This document shows positions 53,402 through 63,952 of a DNA stretch of 64,000 nt, in pieces (the first letter of the stretch is position 1; each line of letters starts with the position of its first letter). The stretch is from an uncultured Sphingobacteriaceae bacterium (GTDB lineage Bacteria; Bacteroidota; Bacteroidia; Sphingobacteriales; Sphingobacteriaceae). The stretch is from assembly GCA_946480915.1 (NCBI GenBank), contig CAMLLO010000015.1, positions 46,003 to 110,002 of the forward strand, read 5' to 3'. The translations under genes and the position numbers were made by a program. Below the pieces are notes generated by a model. That model saw only the letters and a program-made list of their open reading frames with translations. It made no database searches and was not told the origin of the DNA.

Positions 53402-53447
53402 ACTAATCGGAGTAATTGTTAAATTTATCCAAAACTAATTTTTTTTA

Positions 53448-53822
53448 ATGTTAAAAAACAAAGCAATTAATGAATCCACTTTCACTTCAGAGCTAGCTAT
53501 TCATGGCATACAGGAAAAGAAGGGAAATGAAATTGTAAGATTAGATTTAAGAAATATAAACAGTTCAGTAGCAGATTATTTTGTTGTCTGCCACGCAGAA
53601 TCTTCCACACAGGTAAAGGCAATAGCCTCAAGCGTAGAAGAAGAAGTGTTTAAAGCATCCAAGCAGCACCCTTATAGAATTGAAGGACTCGAACATGGAG
53701 AATGGATTTTACTGGATTATATAGATGTGGTGGTACATATCTTTAAGACAGATAAAAGAGAGTTCTATGGGATAGAAGACCTATGGGGAGATGCGGAAAT
53801 GAAATATTATCAAAGTGCCTGA
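53448..53822 (+). CDS. rsfS: Ribosomal silencing factor RsfS
   Basis: A 124-aa protein that binds L14 and blocks subunit joining in starved cells. Family features: DLRNINSSVADYFVVCHAES, QVKAIASSVEEEV, RIEGLEHGEWILLDYIDVV and HIFKTDKREFYGIEDLWGD. It lies 21 bases before ftsH and likely forms an operon with it. Confidence 0.95.
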   Translation: MLKNKAINESTFTSELAIHGIQEKKGNEIVRLDLRNINSSVADYFVVCHAESSTQVKAIASSVEEEVFKASKQHPYRIEGLEHGEWILLDYIDVVVHIFKTDKREFYGIEDLWGDAEMKYYQSA

Positions 53823-53843
53823 TGGCCAACATCTATAATTGAA

Positions 53844-55931
53844 ATGAAAGAAAATAAAACCGATAATAAAAAGCCTCAGCGTAAACGCACGGGCAAAAAA
53901 ATAGTACCTGCTCCTCCAAAATTCAACATAATGTGGTTGTACGCCGCTATAATCATAGCATTATTTGCAGTACAATACTTCTGGAATAATACAACTACGA
54001 AACAAATCAACTATCAGGAGTTCGAAAGCCAGATGCTGAAACCTCGTGATGTCGAAAAGCTCGTTGCCTTCAAGAGCAACGATTTGGTAATTGTAGAGGT
54101 TTATATTAAGAAAGACCGGCTAAACCTGCCTAAATATAAAGATGTACGTCCGAAAGAAGGTTTTTCTGGAACACAAGCTAATACTCCGCAGTACAAGTTC
54201 ACCGATGGTTCGTTCGATGCGTTAACTGCCAAACTGAGAGAATCTGAAAAAGATATTCCGTCAGACCAAAGAACTCCTTTGATTCCAGAGTCAAGAGATA
54301 ACTTCTGGGCAAGCTGGTTTATGTCCATTATATTACCCGTGCTCCTTTTAATTGGCTTTTGGGTATTTATCATGCGACGAATGGGCGGTGGCGCAGGTGG
54401 CGGCGCAGGTGGTCAGATATTTAATATCGGAAAATCTAAAGCTACCTTATTTGATAAAGAATCGCAGGTAAATGTAACCTTTAACGATGTTGCTGGTCTT
54501 GAAGAGGCAAAACTGGAAGTTATGGAAATAGTTGATTTCCTGAAGAACCCTCAGAAATACACCAATCTGGGCGGTAAAATTCCAAAGGGAGCTCTATTAG
54601 TTGGTGCCCCGGGAACAGGAAAAACTTTACTTGCCAAAGCGGTTGCCGGCGAAGCACAGGTACCTTTCTTCTCTTTATCTGGATCTGACTTTGTCGAAAT
54701 GTTTGTGGGCGTGGGGGCATCACGAGTTCGTGATTTGTTCCGCCAGGCAAAAGATAAAGCACCGTGTATCATCTTTATTGATGAGATAGATGCCATTGGC
54801 AGGGCTCGTGGAAAAAACAATATAGTAGGTGGAAATGATGAACGTGAAAATACACTGAATCAGTTGTTGGTGGAGATGGACGGCTTTGGTACCGATTCGG
54901 GTATTATTATTATGGCCGCGACAAACAGACCCGATGTATTAGATTCAGCCCTTTTACGTCCGGGACGTTTCGACAGACAGATCTCAATTGACAAACCTGA
55001 TTTAGTGGGCCGTGAACAGATTTTCAAAGTTCACTTAGCGCCTATTAAATTGGCCGAAGAAGTTGATCCTAAAAAACTTTCGGCACAAACTCCAGGGTTT
55101 GCTGGTGCAGAAATAGCAAACGTTTGTAATGAAGCTGCTTTAATTGCTGCGCGTAAAGACAAGCTTGCAGTTGATATGCACGACTTCCAGGATGCTATAG
55201 ATCGCGTAATCGGAGGATTAGAGAAGAAAAACAAGATTATATCTCCTGATGAGAAACGAATAGTTGCTTATCACGAAGCTGGCCATGCTATTGCCGGTTG
55301 GTTCCTCGAGCATGCCGACCCCTTGGTTAAAGTTTCTATAGTTCCGCGTGGAGTGGCAGCTTTAGGTTATGCACAGTATCTTCCGAAAGAGCAATTCTTG
55401 TATACCACAGAACAACTTATTGATGGAATGTGTATGACAATGGGTGGCCGGGTAGCTGAAGATATTGTATTTAGTAAAATATCGACAGGAGCTCAAAACG
55501 ACCTTGAGAGAATTACTAAACTGTCGTATGCTATGATCACCCTTTACGGGATGAACGATAAAGTTGGTAATATTTCATTTAACGATCAGCAGGATCAGTT
55601 TAATAAACCGTATTCCGAAAAGACTTCTGAGTTAATCGACGAAGAAGTAAGAGTATTAATTCGTTCAGTATACGACCGCACGAAATCATTACTGAATGAA
55701 AAGCGGGACGGGTTAGAAAAGCTGGCTCAAAAACTCCTTGAAAAAGAAATTCTGTTTCAAAGTGACTTAGAGGAAATTTTAGGTAAACGCCCATTCGAAA
55801 ACCGGACAACATACGATGAGTTTGTAAATGGAGACGACACAGGGAACCAATCTCTTGTTGCAGAAAATCTGCATCCCGAGCCTGTTGGCGATACTACAGA
55901 ACCTTTAAAAAGTTCAGATACGGATTTATAA
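53844..55931 (+). CDS. ftsH: ATP-dependent zinc metalloprotease FtsH
   Basis: This 695-aa membrane AAA+ protease degrades misfolded membrane proteins and regulators. It has transmembrane helices at ~29-47 and ~156-176, a Gly-rich linker (181-190), Walker A GAPGTGKT (254-261), Walker [12 protein letters not shown], the second region of homology (~358-375) and the zinc motif HEAGH (477-481). The C-terminal tail is acidic and variable. Confidence 0.97.
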   Translation: MKENKTDNKKPQRKRTGKKIVPAPPKFNIMWLYAAIIIALFAVQYFWNNTTTKQINYQEFESQMLKPRDVEKLVAFKSNDLVIVEVYIKKDRLNLPKYKDVRPKEGFSGTQANTPQYKFTDGSFDALTAKLRESEKDIPSDQRTPLIPESRDNFWASWFMSIILPVLLLIGFWVFIMRRMGGGAGGGAGGQIFNIGKSKATLFDKESQVNVTFNDVAGLEEAKLEVMEIVDFLKNPQKYTNLGGKIPKGALLVGAPGTGKTLLAKAVAGEAQVPFFSLSGSDFVEMFVGVGASRVRDLFRQAKDKAPCIIFIDEIDAIGRARGKNNIVGGNDERENTLNQLLVEMDGFGTDSGIIIMAATNRPDVLDSALLRPGRFDRQISIDKPDLVGREQIFKVHLAPIKLAEEVDPKKLSAQTPGFAGAEIANVCNEAALIAARKDKLAVDMHDFQDAIDRVIGGLEKKNKIISPDEKRIVAYHEAGHAIAGWFLEHADPLVKVSIVPRGVAALGYAQYLPKEQFLYTTEQLIDGMCMTMGGRVAEDIVFSKISTGAQNDLERITKLSYAMITLYGMNDKVGNISFNDQQDQFNKPYSEKTSELIDEEVRVLIRSVYDRTKSLLNEKRDGLEKLAQKLLEKEILFQSDLEEILGKRPFENRTTYDEFVNGDDTGNQSLVAENLHPEPVGDTTEPLKSSDTDL

Positions 55932-55947
55932 AAAACATAATAATTGT

Positions 55948-55974
55948 AAAAAGCCCCGAAATTCGGGGCTTTTT
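55948..55974 (+). terminator. Intrinsic terminator after ftsH
   Basis: A stem AAAAAGCCCCGA with TCGGGGCTTTTT, nearly closed loop AAT, followed by T-rich sequence. It ends rsfS-ftsH. Confidence 0.9.
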
Positions 55975-56015
55975 CTTTGAATTGATAATGCGATACCTCA
56001 TTTTTGCAAATCGAA

Positions 56016-56657
56016 ATGAAAGAAACAACTTCCAAAGAAAAGATGCTCAAGAAAATACGGAAAGCCTTATTAGAAAAGCGCGATAATCCGTATCCTAATC
56101 TTGAGGAAACACCTTTATATGAAGACCATCAAGACCTCTTAGAAGTACTTTTCGCTGAGCAACTTACGCTTGTCGCAGGCAAATTTATTTTTTGCGAAGA
56201 TGAGTTTCAGTTTATTGAAAATCTGCTTCTCTTAGCCGATGAGAAAAACTGGAGAAAAATCTACTGCTGGGAGCCTAAGCTTCAGGAGATGCTAAACCTA
56301 TACGAATTCCCCTTTTATACGACCGACACTGATTTCTTACAGGCCGAAGTGGGTATCACCTTATGCGAGTCACTAATAGCCCGCAATGGGAGCGTGTTGA
56401 TTTCAAATGGAAATGAGGCAGGACGGAGATTGAGTATTTATCCCCACCACCATGTAGTGATTGCTTACACATCTCAGCTCGTACTGGATCTTAAGGACGC
56501 TTTTAAGCTCCTGAAAAGTAAATATGGTGAAAGTCTGCCCACTTTGGTATCAAACATCACCGGACCAAGCCGCACAGCCGACATTGAGAAAACGCTTGTG
56601 CTTGGCGCCCACGGGCCAAAAGAACTTATTGTTTTTTTACTTGACGACTCGAATTAA
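56016..56657 (+). CDS. LUD-domain (LutC/YkgG-like) protein
   Basis: The 213-aa protein has the LUD fold seen in LutC: GITLCESLIARNGSVLIS in the centre, YPHHHVVIAYTSQLV and the end SNITGPSRTADIEKTLVLGA with GPKEL. LutC acts with LutA/LutB in L-lactate oxidation, but no lutA or lutB is near. Bacteroidota often keep such a gene next to ftsH, where its role is unknown. ATG 56016 is chosen over a TTG at 56004. Confidence 0.9.
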   Translation: MKETTSKEKMLKKIRKALLEKRDNPYPNLEETPLYEDHQDLLEVLFAEQLTLVAGKFIFCEDEFQFIENLLLLADEKNWRKIYCWEPKLQEMLNLYEFPFYTTDTDFLQAEVGITLCESLIARNGSVLISNGNEAGRRLSIYPHHHVVIAYTSQLVLDLKDAFKLLKSKYGESLPTLVSNITGPSRTADIEKTLVLGAHGPKELIVFLLDDSN

Positions 56658-56767
56658 TACTACTGACAGAAAAGACATCCGATTCCAAACAAGATTTCTT
56701 GGGTAGAGTGGGGTTAACATCTCACCTTTCAAATTAAGAGTACTCAACTTATATACTTTCTTATAAC

Positions 56768-56804
56768 AGAAATGGCGCTGGAATAATCCTCCAGTGCCAT
56801 TTCT
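56768..56804. terminator. Hairpin between convergent LUD gene and infB
   Basis: AGAAATGGCGCTGGA (56768-56782) pairs with TCCAGTGCCATTTCT (56790-56804), one G-U pair. The T runs are poor, so termination may be weak, but the location between convergent genes fits. Confidence 0.6.
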
Positions 56805-56825
56805 ATTATGTTAATTATTCGGTTT

Positions 56826-59800
56826 TTATAATTTCCGCTTAACCTCTACCTGTTCGTAAGCCTCAACAATATCCCCCTCTTTAATGTCATTAAAGTTCTG
56901 GATATTCAGACCACATTCATAGCCTTTTGAAACTTCTTTCACATCGTCTTTAAATCGTTTCAAGGAAGCAAGCTGACCTGTATAGACAACTACACCATCG
57001 CGAATGATACGAATATTACTATTCCGGTTAATCTTACCGTCAAGTACCATACATCCTGCAATTGTACCGACTTTACTGATTTTGAAGGTCTCACGAATCT
57101 CAACATTCGCAGTAATTTGCTCTTCGAATTCAGGAGCAAGCATACCTTCCATTGCGGCTTTCACCTCATTGATAGCATCGTAAATAATAGAATATAAACG
57201 GATATCAATTTCTTCCTGTTCGGCAAGTTTACGTGCACCACCCGATGGACGCACCTGGAATCCTATAATGATCGCATCGGAAGCAGACGCTAACAATACA
57301 TCTGATTCAGATATTTGGCCAACTGATTTATGGATAATATTAACTTGTATCTGTTCTGTAGATAACTTCAATAATGAGTCAGACAATGCTTCAATTGATC
57401 CATCCACATCACCTTTAACAATGATATTAAGTTCTTTAAAGTTACCAATCGCTAATCGACGACCAATTTCATCAAGCGTGATATGTTTTTGAGTACGCAA
57501 GCCCTGCTCACGTTGTAATTGCAGACGTTTATTTGCAATATCACGGGCCTCAACTTCACTCGCTAAAGCATTAAACTTGTCGCCCGCGGTCGGTGCGCCC
57601 TGCATACCAAGAACCTGCACTGGAGTTGAAGGACCAGCCTTATCAACTTTCTGGCCGCGCTCGTTAGTTAATGCCTTCACCTTTCCACTAAAACTTCCAG
57701 CTAATATTGGATCGCCAACTTTAAGTGTACCAGCTTGAATTAAAACAGTAGTAACAATACCACGTCCTTTATCTAAAGCTGCTTCGATTACAGTACCGGT
57801 TGCGCGTTTATTTGGATTGGCCTTAAGCTCTAGCAATTCAGCTTCCAATAATACTTTTTCAAGCAAAAGATCTACACCTAAACCTGTTTTACCCGATATC
57901 TCCTGAGACTGGTATTTACCACCCCAATCTTCAACCAGAATATTCATGGCTGACAACTGCTCGCGAATTTTATCAGAATTCGCTCCAGGTTTATCCACCT
58001 TACTAAAGGCGAATACAATCGGAACTCCTGCTGCTTGAGCATGGTTTATCGCTTCCCGCGTCTGAGGCATCACGGCATCATCTGCCGCAATCACAATAAT
58101 TACAATATCTGTTACTTGCGCACCACGAGCACGCATCGCTGTAAAGGCTTCGTGACCCGGCGTATCTAAGAAAGTTATTTTTCTGCCATCTTCAAGCGTT
58201 ACAGCGTAGGCGCCAATGTGCTGAGTAATACCACCTGCTTCGCCACCAAGCACATTTGTTTTTCGAACAAAATCCAGCAGGGACGTTTTACCGTGATCGA
58301 CGTGACCCATTACAGTAACAATTGGCGCTCTTGGAACTAAATCTTCCTCTGCATCCTCCTGTTCCAGAGTAGCTTCCTCGTCTTCTGGTTTTACAAACTC
58401 AATTACATACCCAAACTCATCGGCAACAATTGTAAGCGTTTCTGCGTCAAGTCTTTGATTTATGGAAACAAACATCCCTAAACTCATGCATGTTGAAATG
58501 ATTTGAGTAACAGGTACATCTATCATACTTGCCAATTCATTTGCCGTAACAAACTCTGTTGTCTTAAGTACTTTTGATTGAAGTTCGCTTTCCAATGCAG
58601 CATCTTCTGCTGATTGAGCTACATCATCTCGCTTCTGACGGCGAAACTTAGCACGCTGCGCAAATTTACCAGATTTACCTGCTCCGCTTAAACGTGCAAG
58701 GGTTGCTTTTATCTGATCTTGTATTTCTTTTTCTGTTGGTTCTTCTTTAGATCCTCCGCCTGATGAGCGTTCGCCCATTTGTGCTTTACGTCCTCTGAAA
58801 TCAGGACGACCTGGATGCTGAGATTTAGTTTCTCCGGTTCCTCCTGCCGCTGGCGGGCGATTCGCTTGCTGTCCTGCAGCCGGTGGACGAGTTCCTGATT
58901 GTCCTTGTGATGACGGGGCTTGACCCGGCTGACTTTGCGGGCCACCCTCTTTACGTTTGCGTTTGCGCTTATGATCGTTTCCGGCAACATTTGAAGAAGA
59001 CGCAACTGGCTGATCTTTACGACGGCTGGACTGTTGATTTGACAAATCAATTTTACCAATGACATTCGGGCCTGTTAAACGCTGAGCCTTAGCGCGGATT
59101 ACATCATCACCTTCCTCAACCGGTTCGGATGGTTCAGCTTTCGTTGAAACCGGCTCCTCCGGTGTAAGGTTTACTGGTTCAGGAGTTGGAATGACTTTTT
59201 CCACTTCTTCAGGTTTCGGCATCTCTGCCTTAACGATCTCAGGTTCCGGCAACTCAACTACAGGCTCAGGCTTGATTTCTGGTTTCTCCTCTTCCACAAC
59301 GGGTAAAGGTTCAAGCTTCATTTCAGGCTCGTACTCTGGCTCTGAATCCGGTTGCTGCTTAACTATTGTAGCCGGGGTAGGCTCCTCAGCTTTAACTTCT
59401 TCCTTTTCCTTGACTTCGACACGTCCTTTATTTTTTAGGGCGTCCAAGTCTATTTTACCTACAACTTTAACTCCAGGCAATGTGCCTTCTTCCTGACTCT
59501 CTTTCGGAGCAGGCTCAGGTGTAGGCTCCGGCTTAGGTTTTTCGCTTGGAGTAGGAATAAAAGACCCCGTATTTTTGATTAAAATTTCTTCTTGTTCAAA
59601 GTCGTTTCCACGACGAGGTTCTGATCTTTCTGGTGTAGAAAGAGGCGCATCATCACGACGTATTTTGCCTATAGCAATCTGTCTTGCTTCTTCACGTACG
59701 ATTTTATCGCCCTGATATTCTTTTAGCAGGACCTCGTACATTTCCTCGGTGAGCTTTGTATTGGGCTTAGGTTCAACCTTATAGCCTTTTTTTGTTAATG

Positions 59801-59876
59801 ACTCTACCGCGGTTGCTAAGCCGATATTCAGCTCTTTAGCAGCTTTAAGTAAGTTTATGCTTTTACTTTCTGACAT
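56826..59876 (-). CDS. infB: Translation initiation factor IF-2
   Basis: The 1016-aa GTPase brings fMet-tRNA to the 30S subunit. The N-terminal IF2_N segment ([13 protein letters not shown]) is followed by ~340 residues rich in Pro, Glu, Lys, Gly and Gln. A second IF2_N-like region (~430) precedes the G domain with [24 protein letters not shown] and SKVDKPG, then the two C-terminal domains. ATG 59876 is used; the TTG three bases earlier is less likely. Last gene of rimP-nusA-infB. Confidence 0.97.
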   Translation of the reverse strand: MSESKSINLLKAAKELNIGLATAVESLTKKGYKVEPKPNTKLTEEMYEVLLKEYQGDKIVREEARQIAIGKIRRDDAPLSTPERSEPRRGNDFEQEEILIKNTGSFIPTPSEKPKPEPTPEPAPKESQEEGTLPGVKVVGKIDLDALKNKGRVEVKEKEEVKAEEPTPATIVKQQPDSEPEYEPEMKLEPLPVVEEEKPEIKPEPVVELPEPEIVKAEMPKPEEVEKVIPTPEPVNLTPEEPVSTKAEPSEPVEEGDDVIRAKAQRLTGPNVIGKIDLSNQQSSRRKDQPVASSSNVAGNDHKRKRKRKEGGPQSQPGQAPSSQGQSGTRPPAAGQQANRPPAAGGTGETKSQHPGRPDFRGRKAQMGERSSGGGSKEEPTEKEIQDQIKATLARLSGAGKSGKFAQRAKFRRQKRDDVAQSAEDAALESELQSKVLKTTEFVTANELASMIDVPVTQIISTCMSLGMFVSINQRLDAETLTIVADEFGYVIEFVKPEDEEATLEQEDAEEDLVPRAPIVTVMGHVDHGKTSLLDFVRKTNVLGGEAGGITQHIGAYAVTLEDGRKITFLDTPGHEAFTAMRARGAQVTDIVIIVIAADDAVMPQTREAINHAQAAGVPIVFAFSKVDKPGANSDKIREQLSAMNILVEDWGGKYQSQEISGKTGLGVDLLLEKVLLEAELLELKANPNKRATGTVIEAALDKGRGIVTTVLIQAGTLKVGDPILAGSFSGKVKALTNERGQKVDKAGPSTPVQVLGMQGAPTAGDKFNALASEVEARDIANKRLQLQREQGLRTQKHITLDEIGRRLAIGNFKELNIIVKGDVDGSIEALSDSLLKLSTEQIQVNIIHKSVGQISESDVLLASASDAIIIGFQVRPSGGARKLAEQEEIDIRLYSIIYDAINEVKAAMEGMLAPEFEEQITANVEIRETFKISKVGTIAGCMVLDGKINRNSNIRIIRDGVVVYTGQLASLKRFKDDVKEVSKGYECGLNIQNFNDIKEGDIVEAYEQVEVKRKL

Positions 59877-59956
59877 CAAAAAAAATTACCTCTTAAAAAA
59901 TTTGTACAAAAGTACGTTTTTATATTGTTATTGAACAGTTAAACCTGATCAACTTA

Positions 59957-61192
59957 TTATTCAAATTCAGATTTCAGTATTCCTACTACCTCTTTCACTG
60001 TGCTCTCTTCCAAATCGGTACGTCTCACCAATTCATCAACTGATAACTCAATCACGGATTTAGCAGTGTCTAAACCGATTCTCTTAAACTCGTCAATGAT
60101 CCAGCCATCGATTTCATCAGAGAATTCTTCTAAATCAACATCTTCATCATCAACGTCAGATTCTCTGTAAACATCAATCTCATAACCGGTTAACTTACCC
60201 GCAAGCTTAATATTATGCCCACCACGCCCGATAGCCAGTGAAACCTGATCTGGCTTTAAATACACCGCCGCTCTTTTCTCTTCATCATCAAGTTTAATGG
60301 AAGTGATTTTAGCAGGACTTAGCGCACGTTGAATATATAATGAATTATTGTTTGTGTAATTGATCACATCAATATTTTCATTTTTTAACTCGCGAACTAT
60401 GCCATGAATTCTCGACCCTTTCATACCAACACAAGCGCCTACCGGATCAATTCTATCATCATATGATTCAACAGCCACTTTGGCACGCTCTCCTGGTTCG
60501 CGAACAATTTTCTTGATAATAATTAAACCATCAAAAATTTCAGGAACCTCCATTTCAAACAAGCGTTGCAAGAATTCTGGCGCTGTACGTGAGATAATGA
60601 TTTTAGGGTTACTGTTGATCATCTCAACTTTAGAAATCACTGCACGCAATGAATCTCCTTTTTTGAAATAATCTGCAGGTATTTGCTCTGTTTTAGGCAT
60701 AATCAATTCATTGCCTTCATCATCAAGTACCAGTGTTTCTTTTTTCCATACCTGGTAAACTTCACCAGTAATGATCTCGCCTACTCTATCCTTATACTTT
60801 TTGAATATCTCGTCTTTCTCAAGTTCAAGAATTTTCGATACCAGCGTTTGACGGGCAGCTAAAATTGCACGACGACCGAAGCTCTCAAGTGTGATTTGCT
60901 CAATAAAATCATCTCCGACTTCTAAGTCCGGGTCAATTTTATGTACATCAGCCAATTCAATTTCAAGGTCATCATCTTCAGAGAACCCATCTTCCATTAC
61001 CGTCCTTGTCCGCCATATTTCCAAATCCCCATTATCAGGGTTCACGATCACATCGCAATTTTCATCTGTTCCATATTTTTTACGGATCATACTGCGGAAA
61101 ACTTCTTCCAGTACACTAATAACCGTGGGTCTGTCAATGTTTTTAAAATCTTTGAATTCCTGAAAGGAATCAATCAAATTAATATTGCTCAT
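59957..61192 (-). CDS. nusA: Transcription termination/antitermination factor NusA
   Basis: A 411-aa RNA-polymerase-binding factor. N-terminal domain (~1-130), S1 domain (~135-200; GEIITGEVYQVWKKETLVL), KH domains (~205-345; DPVGACVGMKGSRIHGIVRE and VSLAIGRGGHNIKLAGKL), and a short C-terminal helical region ending VVGILKSEFE. The repeated acidic AR2 region of E. coli is largely absent, as in many other phyla. It starts 4 bases after rimP. Confidence 0.96.
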   Translation of the reverse strand: MSNINLIDSFQEFKDFKNIDRPTVISVLEEVFRSMIRKKYGTDENCDVIVNPDNGDLEIWRTRTVMEDGFSEDDDLEIELADVHKIDPDLEVGDDFIEQITLESFGRRAILAARQTLVSKILELEKDEIFKKYKDRVGEIITGEVYQVWKKETLVLDDEGNELIMPKTEQIPADYFKKGDSLRAVISKVEMINSNPKIIISRTAPEFLQRLFEMEVPEIFDGLIIIKKIVREPGERAKVAVESYDDRIDPVGACVGMKGSRIHGIVRELKNENIDVINYTNNNSLYIQRALSPAKITSIKLDDEEKRAAVYLKPDQVSLAIGRGGHNIKLAGKLTGYEIDVYRESDVDDEDVDLEEFSDEIDGWIIDEFKRIGLDTAKSVIELSVDELVRRTDLEESTVKEVVGILKSEFE

Positions 61193-61196
61193 TTTT

Positions 61197-61661
61197 TTAC
61201 TTAAATGAAATTAAAACCTTTGTTTCTGTTATCTCACTAAAAGGAATAAAGTTCTCTCTAACTTCTACTTTTTTTCCTTTTTCTTTTACTTTTTCTTCTA
61301 TTGTAACACCTTCATCAGTAACATTCAGAAGTTTCCCTTCTCTTGATTTAGACTCAGGCTGTTTAATTCCAAGATTACGTCCGATATTCTTTTCATATTG
61401 GCGCTTCATCGTTAATGGTGTGTCAAGCCCGGGAGATGAAACCTCTAAATTATATGCCTGCTCTATAACGTTTTCCTCTTCCAGATGATACCCAACATGC
61501 CTGCTTATAGCAGCGCAGTCGCCAACACCGATCCCATTATCACCATCTACCAGAATAATAAGCTTGCCGTTTGGATGCATTTTAACATCAACCAAAAATA
61601 GATCCGGCCGATCTGAAATCTTCTCCTCAACTAAATCAATTACCCTTTGCTCAATATTCAT
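61197..61661 (-). CDS. rimP: Ribosome maturation factor RimP
   Basis: A 154-aa 30S maturation factor. Signatures: FLVDVKMHPNGKLIILVDGD, GVGDCAAISRHVGYHLEEE and the strongly conserved LEVSSPGLDTPLTMKRQYEK split around SPG. It heads the rimP-nusA-infB operon and is preceded by a hairpin leader. Confidence 0.94.
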   Translation of the reverse strand: MNIEQRVIDLVEEKISDRPDLFLVDVKMHPNGKLIILVDGDNGIGVGDCAAISRHVGYHLEEENVIEQAYNLEVSSPGLDTPLTMKRQYEKNIGRNLGIKQPESKSREGKLLNVTDEGVTIEEKVKEKGKKVEVRENFIPFSEITETKVLISFK

Positions 61662-61690
61662 TTTAATCCTACAAAAAGTATCTAAAATAA

Positions 61691-61714
61691 AAGAGGGGAC
61701 ACACGTCCCCTCTT
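61691..61714 (-). terminator. Leader hairpin of rimP-nusA-infB, possible attenuator
   Basis: On the minus strand AAGAGGGGAC pairs perfectly with GTCCCCTCTT (loop GTGT), then TTATTTTAG. It lies between the promoter and the rimP ATG (30 bases downstream). It is oriented for the minus strand only. Confidence 0.7.
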
Positions 61715-61725
61715 CTCAGATAGTG

Positions 61726-61753
61726 CAAATATAATTTTTTTTATTTATACAAA
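61726..61753 (-). promoter_or_regulatory. Promoter of rimP-nusA-infB
   Basis: TTTG (61753-61750), 16-base spacer and TATATTTG (61733-61726) on the minus strand match the Bacteroidota promoter, with a slightly short spacer. Transcription would begin just before the hairpin. Confidence 0.6.
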
Positions 61754-61886
61754 GAGAATTTTGAATGCAAAAAGATTATTTTTCAATACAATAGCTCCGG
61801 GAAATATATTTTTTTTGAGTTTTAAAATATGCAATAAACTTAAATGCAACTCTACTGTTTACTTTAAAATCAAACATTTTTCAGAC

Positions 61887-62225
61887 ATGAAACTAATCAT
61901 TGAAATTCTACTAATGGGTGCAGCCGTTGCCTTAGCTGCCTTCCTGATTCCCGGTGTTGAGGTAAGCGGATTTCTTAGTGCGATCATTGCAGGCATTTTG
62001 ATTGCGCTGGCGAATGCCACAATCGGAACAATTCTTCGACTTCTTACATTTCCCATTAATATTCTAACACTTGGAATTATGTCGTTTATTATTACCGTTC
62101 TTATGGTTTTACTAGTCGACAGCCTGATGGATGGATTTAATACCAGTGGCTTTTTTGCAGCTTTACTTTTTGCGATTGTACTTGCTTTAATTAAAATGGT
62201 TTTCGGAATGTTTAATCGCGAATAG
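61887..62225 (+). CDS. Phage-holin-4-like (DUF360) membrane protein
   Basis: A 112-aa protein with four transmembrane segments, starting KLIIEILLMGAAVALAAFLI and including VEVSGFLSAIIAGILIALAN and a second LTFPINILTLGIMSFII block. This is the pattern of the phage holin 4_2 superfamily, widespread in bacteria and not evidence of a prophage. I chose the ATG at 61887; the frame extends to 61761 but that part is not family-like. Confidence 0.85.
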   Translation: MKLIIEILLMGAAVALAAFLIPGVEVSGFLSAIIAGILIALANATIGTILRLLTFPINILTLGIMSFIITVLMVLLVDSLMDGFNTSGFFAALLFAIVLALIKMVFGMFNRE

Positions 62226-62258
62226 CCGAGCCATTCTTCGACATCTGACTACGATATG

Positions 62259-63398
62259 CTATTTTAATAATTCTCTGGAGATCACCAGTTTTTGAATTTC
62301 GGAGGTGCCTTCATAAATCTGCGTAATTTTCGCATCGCGCATTAAGCGCTCAACATGGTATTCTTTAACATACCCGTAACCACCGTGGATCTGAACCGCC
62401 TCTATCGTGGTTTTCATAGCTATCTGAGACGAAAACAATTTGGCTTTAGATGATGCTTCGGCGAATGGCTGGTTATTATCTTTCAGCCACGCTGCTTTTA
62501 AGCATAGCAAACGAGCCGCTTCAATATCGGTTGCCATTTCGGCTAACTTGAATTGAATGGCCTGATGTTCGGCAATTGGCTTCCCGAAGGCTTTTCTTTC
62601 TCTGGAATAATCAAGCGCCAGCTCATAAGCTCCGCAAGCGATTCCCAAAGCTTGCGCAGCTATGCCGATCCGTCCGGCCTGCAACGCTTTCATGGCGAAC
62701 TCAAAACCAAAGCCTTCGGCACCGATCAGATTTTCTTTTGGAACTTTAACATCAGAAAACATAAGAGAATGCGTATCTGACCCACGAATACCCATTTTAT
62801 TTTCCTTTTTGCCAATAGATAATCCGTCCATCCCCCTCTCGACGATTAATGCGACCATTCCGTGAGAGCCAAGCTGGGCATTACTTTGTGCGATTACGAG
62901 ATATACTGAAGCGGAACTTCCATTTGTAATCCAGTTTTTCGTTCCATTTAACAAATAGTAATCGCCCGAATCTTCGGCAAATGTATGCAGTGCATTGGCA
63001 TCCGATCCTGCTTCAGGTTCTGACAAGCAAAATGCGCCTATTATTTCCCCTGCTGCCAGAGGTTTTAAATATTTCTCTTTTTGAGCATCAGTTCCATACT
63101 TTTCCAATCCATAACAAATCAAAGAGTTATTTACGGACATTATCACCGATGTCGAAGCGTCTATTTTTGAAATTTCCTCTATTGCTAAAACATACGAAAT
63201 AGTATCTAATCCGGCACCGTTATAGTCAGGAGAAACCATCATTCCCAAAAAGCCTAAGGAGCCCAGCTTTTTTATCTCTTCGGCTGGAAACTTTTGCAAT
63301 TCGTCCCTTTCTATCACACCCGACCTCAGCTCATTACGTGCAAAGTCACGGGCAGCCTGTCTGATCATCAATTGTTCTTCACTAAATTGAAATACCAT
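62259..63398 (-). CDS. Short-chain acyl-CoA dehydrogenase
   Basis: This 379-aa flavoprotein performs the first step of fatty acid or branched-chain acyl-CoA oxidation. Signatures: FCLSEPEAGSDANAL (FAD/substrate), WITNGSSASVYLV, RKAFGKPIAEHQAIQFKLA and the C-terminal catalytic base E363 in QIYEGTSEIQ. Length and layout match butyryl-CoA dehydrogenases. Electron-transfer flavoprotein genes are not adjacent. Confidence 0.94.
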   Translation of the reverse strand: MVFQFSEEQLMIRQAARDFARNELRSGVIERDELQKFPAEEIKKLGSLGFLGMMVSPDYNGAGLDTISYVLAIEEISKIDASTSVIMSVNNSLICYGLEKYGTDAQKEKYLKPLAAGEIIGAFCLSEPEAGSDANALHTFAEDSGDYYLLNGTKNWITNGSSASVYLVIAQSNAQLGSHGMVALIVERGMDGLSIGKKENKMGIRGSDTHSLMFSDVKVPKENLIGAEGFGFEFAMKALQAGRIGIAAQALGIACGAYELALDYSRERKAFGKPIAEHQAIQFKLAEMATDIEAARLLCLKAAWLKDNNQPFAEASSKAKLFSSQIAMKTTIEAVQIHGGYGYVKEYHVERLMRDAKITQIYEGTSEIQKLVISRELLK

Positions 63399-63415
63399 AA
63401 GTGTAGGGTAAGGTA

Positions 63416-63907
63416 TTAACTGGTACGGATCTTCTGTTCAATAGCAGATGTTGAGTAACCTTCAATATATTCGATCGTTTTTACCTCACCTCCATTTGCA
63501 AGAACTATATCAGAGCCTACAATTTTATCAACAGAGTAATCAGCGCCTTTAACCAATACATCAGGTTTTATAGCCTTGATAAGTTCGTAGGGAGTAGACT
63601 CATCAAACAACACCACCGCATCCACAAAAAACAGGGAAGCCAATAAATGTGAACGTGAAGTTTGATCGGTAATGGGGCGGGCAGGCCCTTTCAGGGTAGA
63701 GGTCGAACTATCACTGTTCAGACCGACAATCAGCTTATGTCCAAGATCTGCTGCCTTAGCCAGGTAATCGATATGACCCAGATGCAACAAATCAAAACAG
63801 CCGTTTGTAAATACAATCTTTTGATCTTTAAATCGCCAGATACTTAGAAACGGAAAAAGCTTTTCAAGTGGAAGGATCTTATTTCTTACCAGGGTTAAAT
63901 TGTCCAT
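63416..63907 (-). CDS. rfaE2: D-glycero-beta-D-manno-heptose 1-phosphate adenylyltransferase
   Basis: This 163-aa enzyme makes ADP-heptose. The nucleotidyl-transferase motif is TNGCFDLLHLGHIDYL with HLGH at 42-45, followed by GLNSDSSTSTLKGPARPI and IKPDVLVKGADY. It is the C-terminal half of the E. coli HldE as a separate protein. The kinase half (RfaE1/HldA) is not in the window; gmhA is at 49015. Confidence 0.94.
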   Translation of the reverse strand: MDNLTLVRNKILPLEKLFPFLSIWRFKDQKIVFTNGCFDLLHLGHIDYLAKAADLGHKLIVGLNSDSSTSTLKGPARPITDQTSRSHLLASLFFVDAVVLFDESTPYELIKAIKPDVLVKGADYSVDKIVGSDIVLANGGEVKTIEYIEGYSTSAIEQKIRTS

Positions 63908-63924
63908 TAAACATATGTTTTTAA

Positions 63925-63932
63925 CAAAAATA
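63925..63932 (-). promoter_or_regulatory. Candidate -7 element upstream of rfaE2
   Basis: TATTTTTG on the minus strand matches TAnnTTTG, 18 bases before the rfaE2 ATG. No -33 at proper spacing. Confidence 0.4.
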
Positions 63933-63952
63933 GTTTAATTAGACAGAATGTT

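Noticed and set aside
59191..59496. 101-aa Ser/Gly/Thr-rich plus-strand ORF opposite infB
   Set aside because: It is the antisense of the Pro/Glu-rich linker of IF-2; the low-complexity codons leave the opposite strand open by chance.
61887..62225. Holin-like protein as a sign of prophage
   Set aside because: This membrane family is widespread in chromosomes without phage; no other phage gene is nearby.
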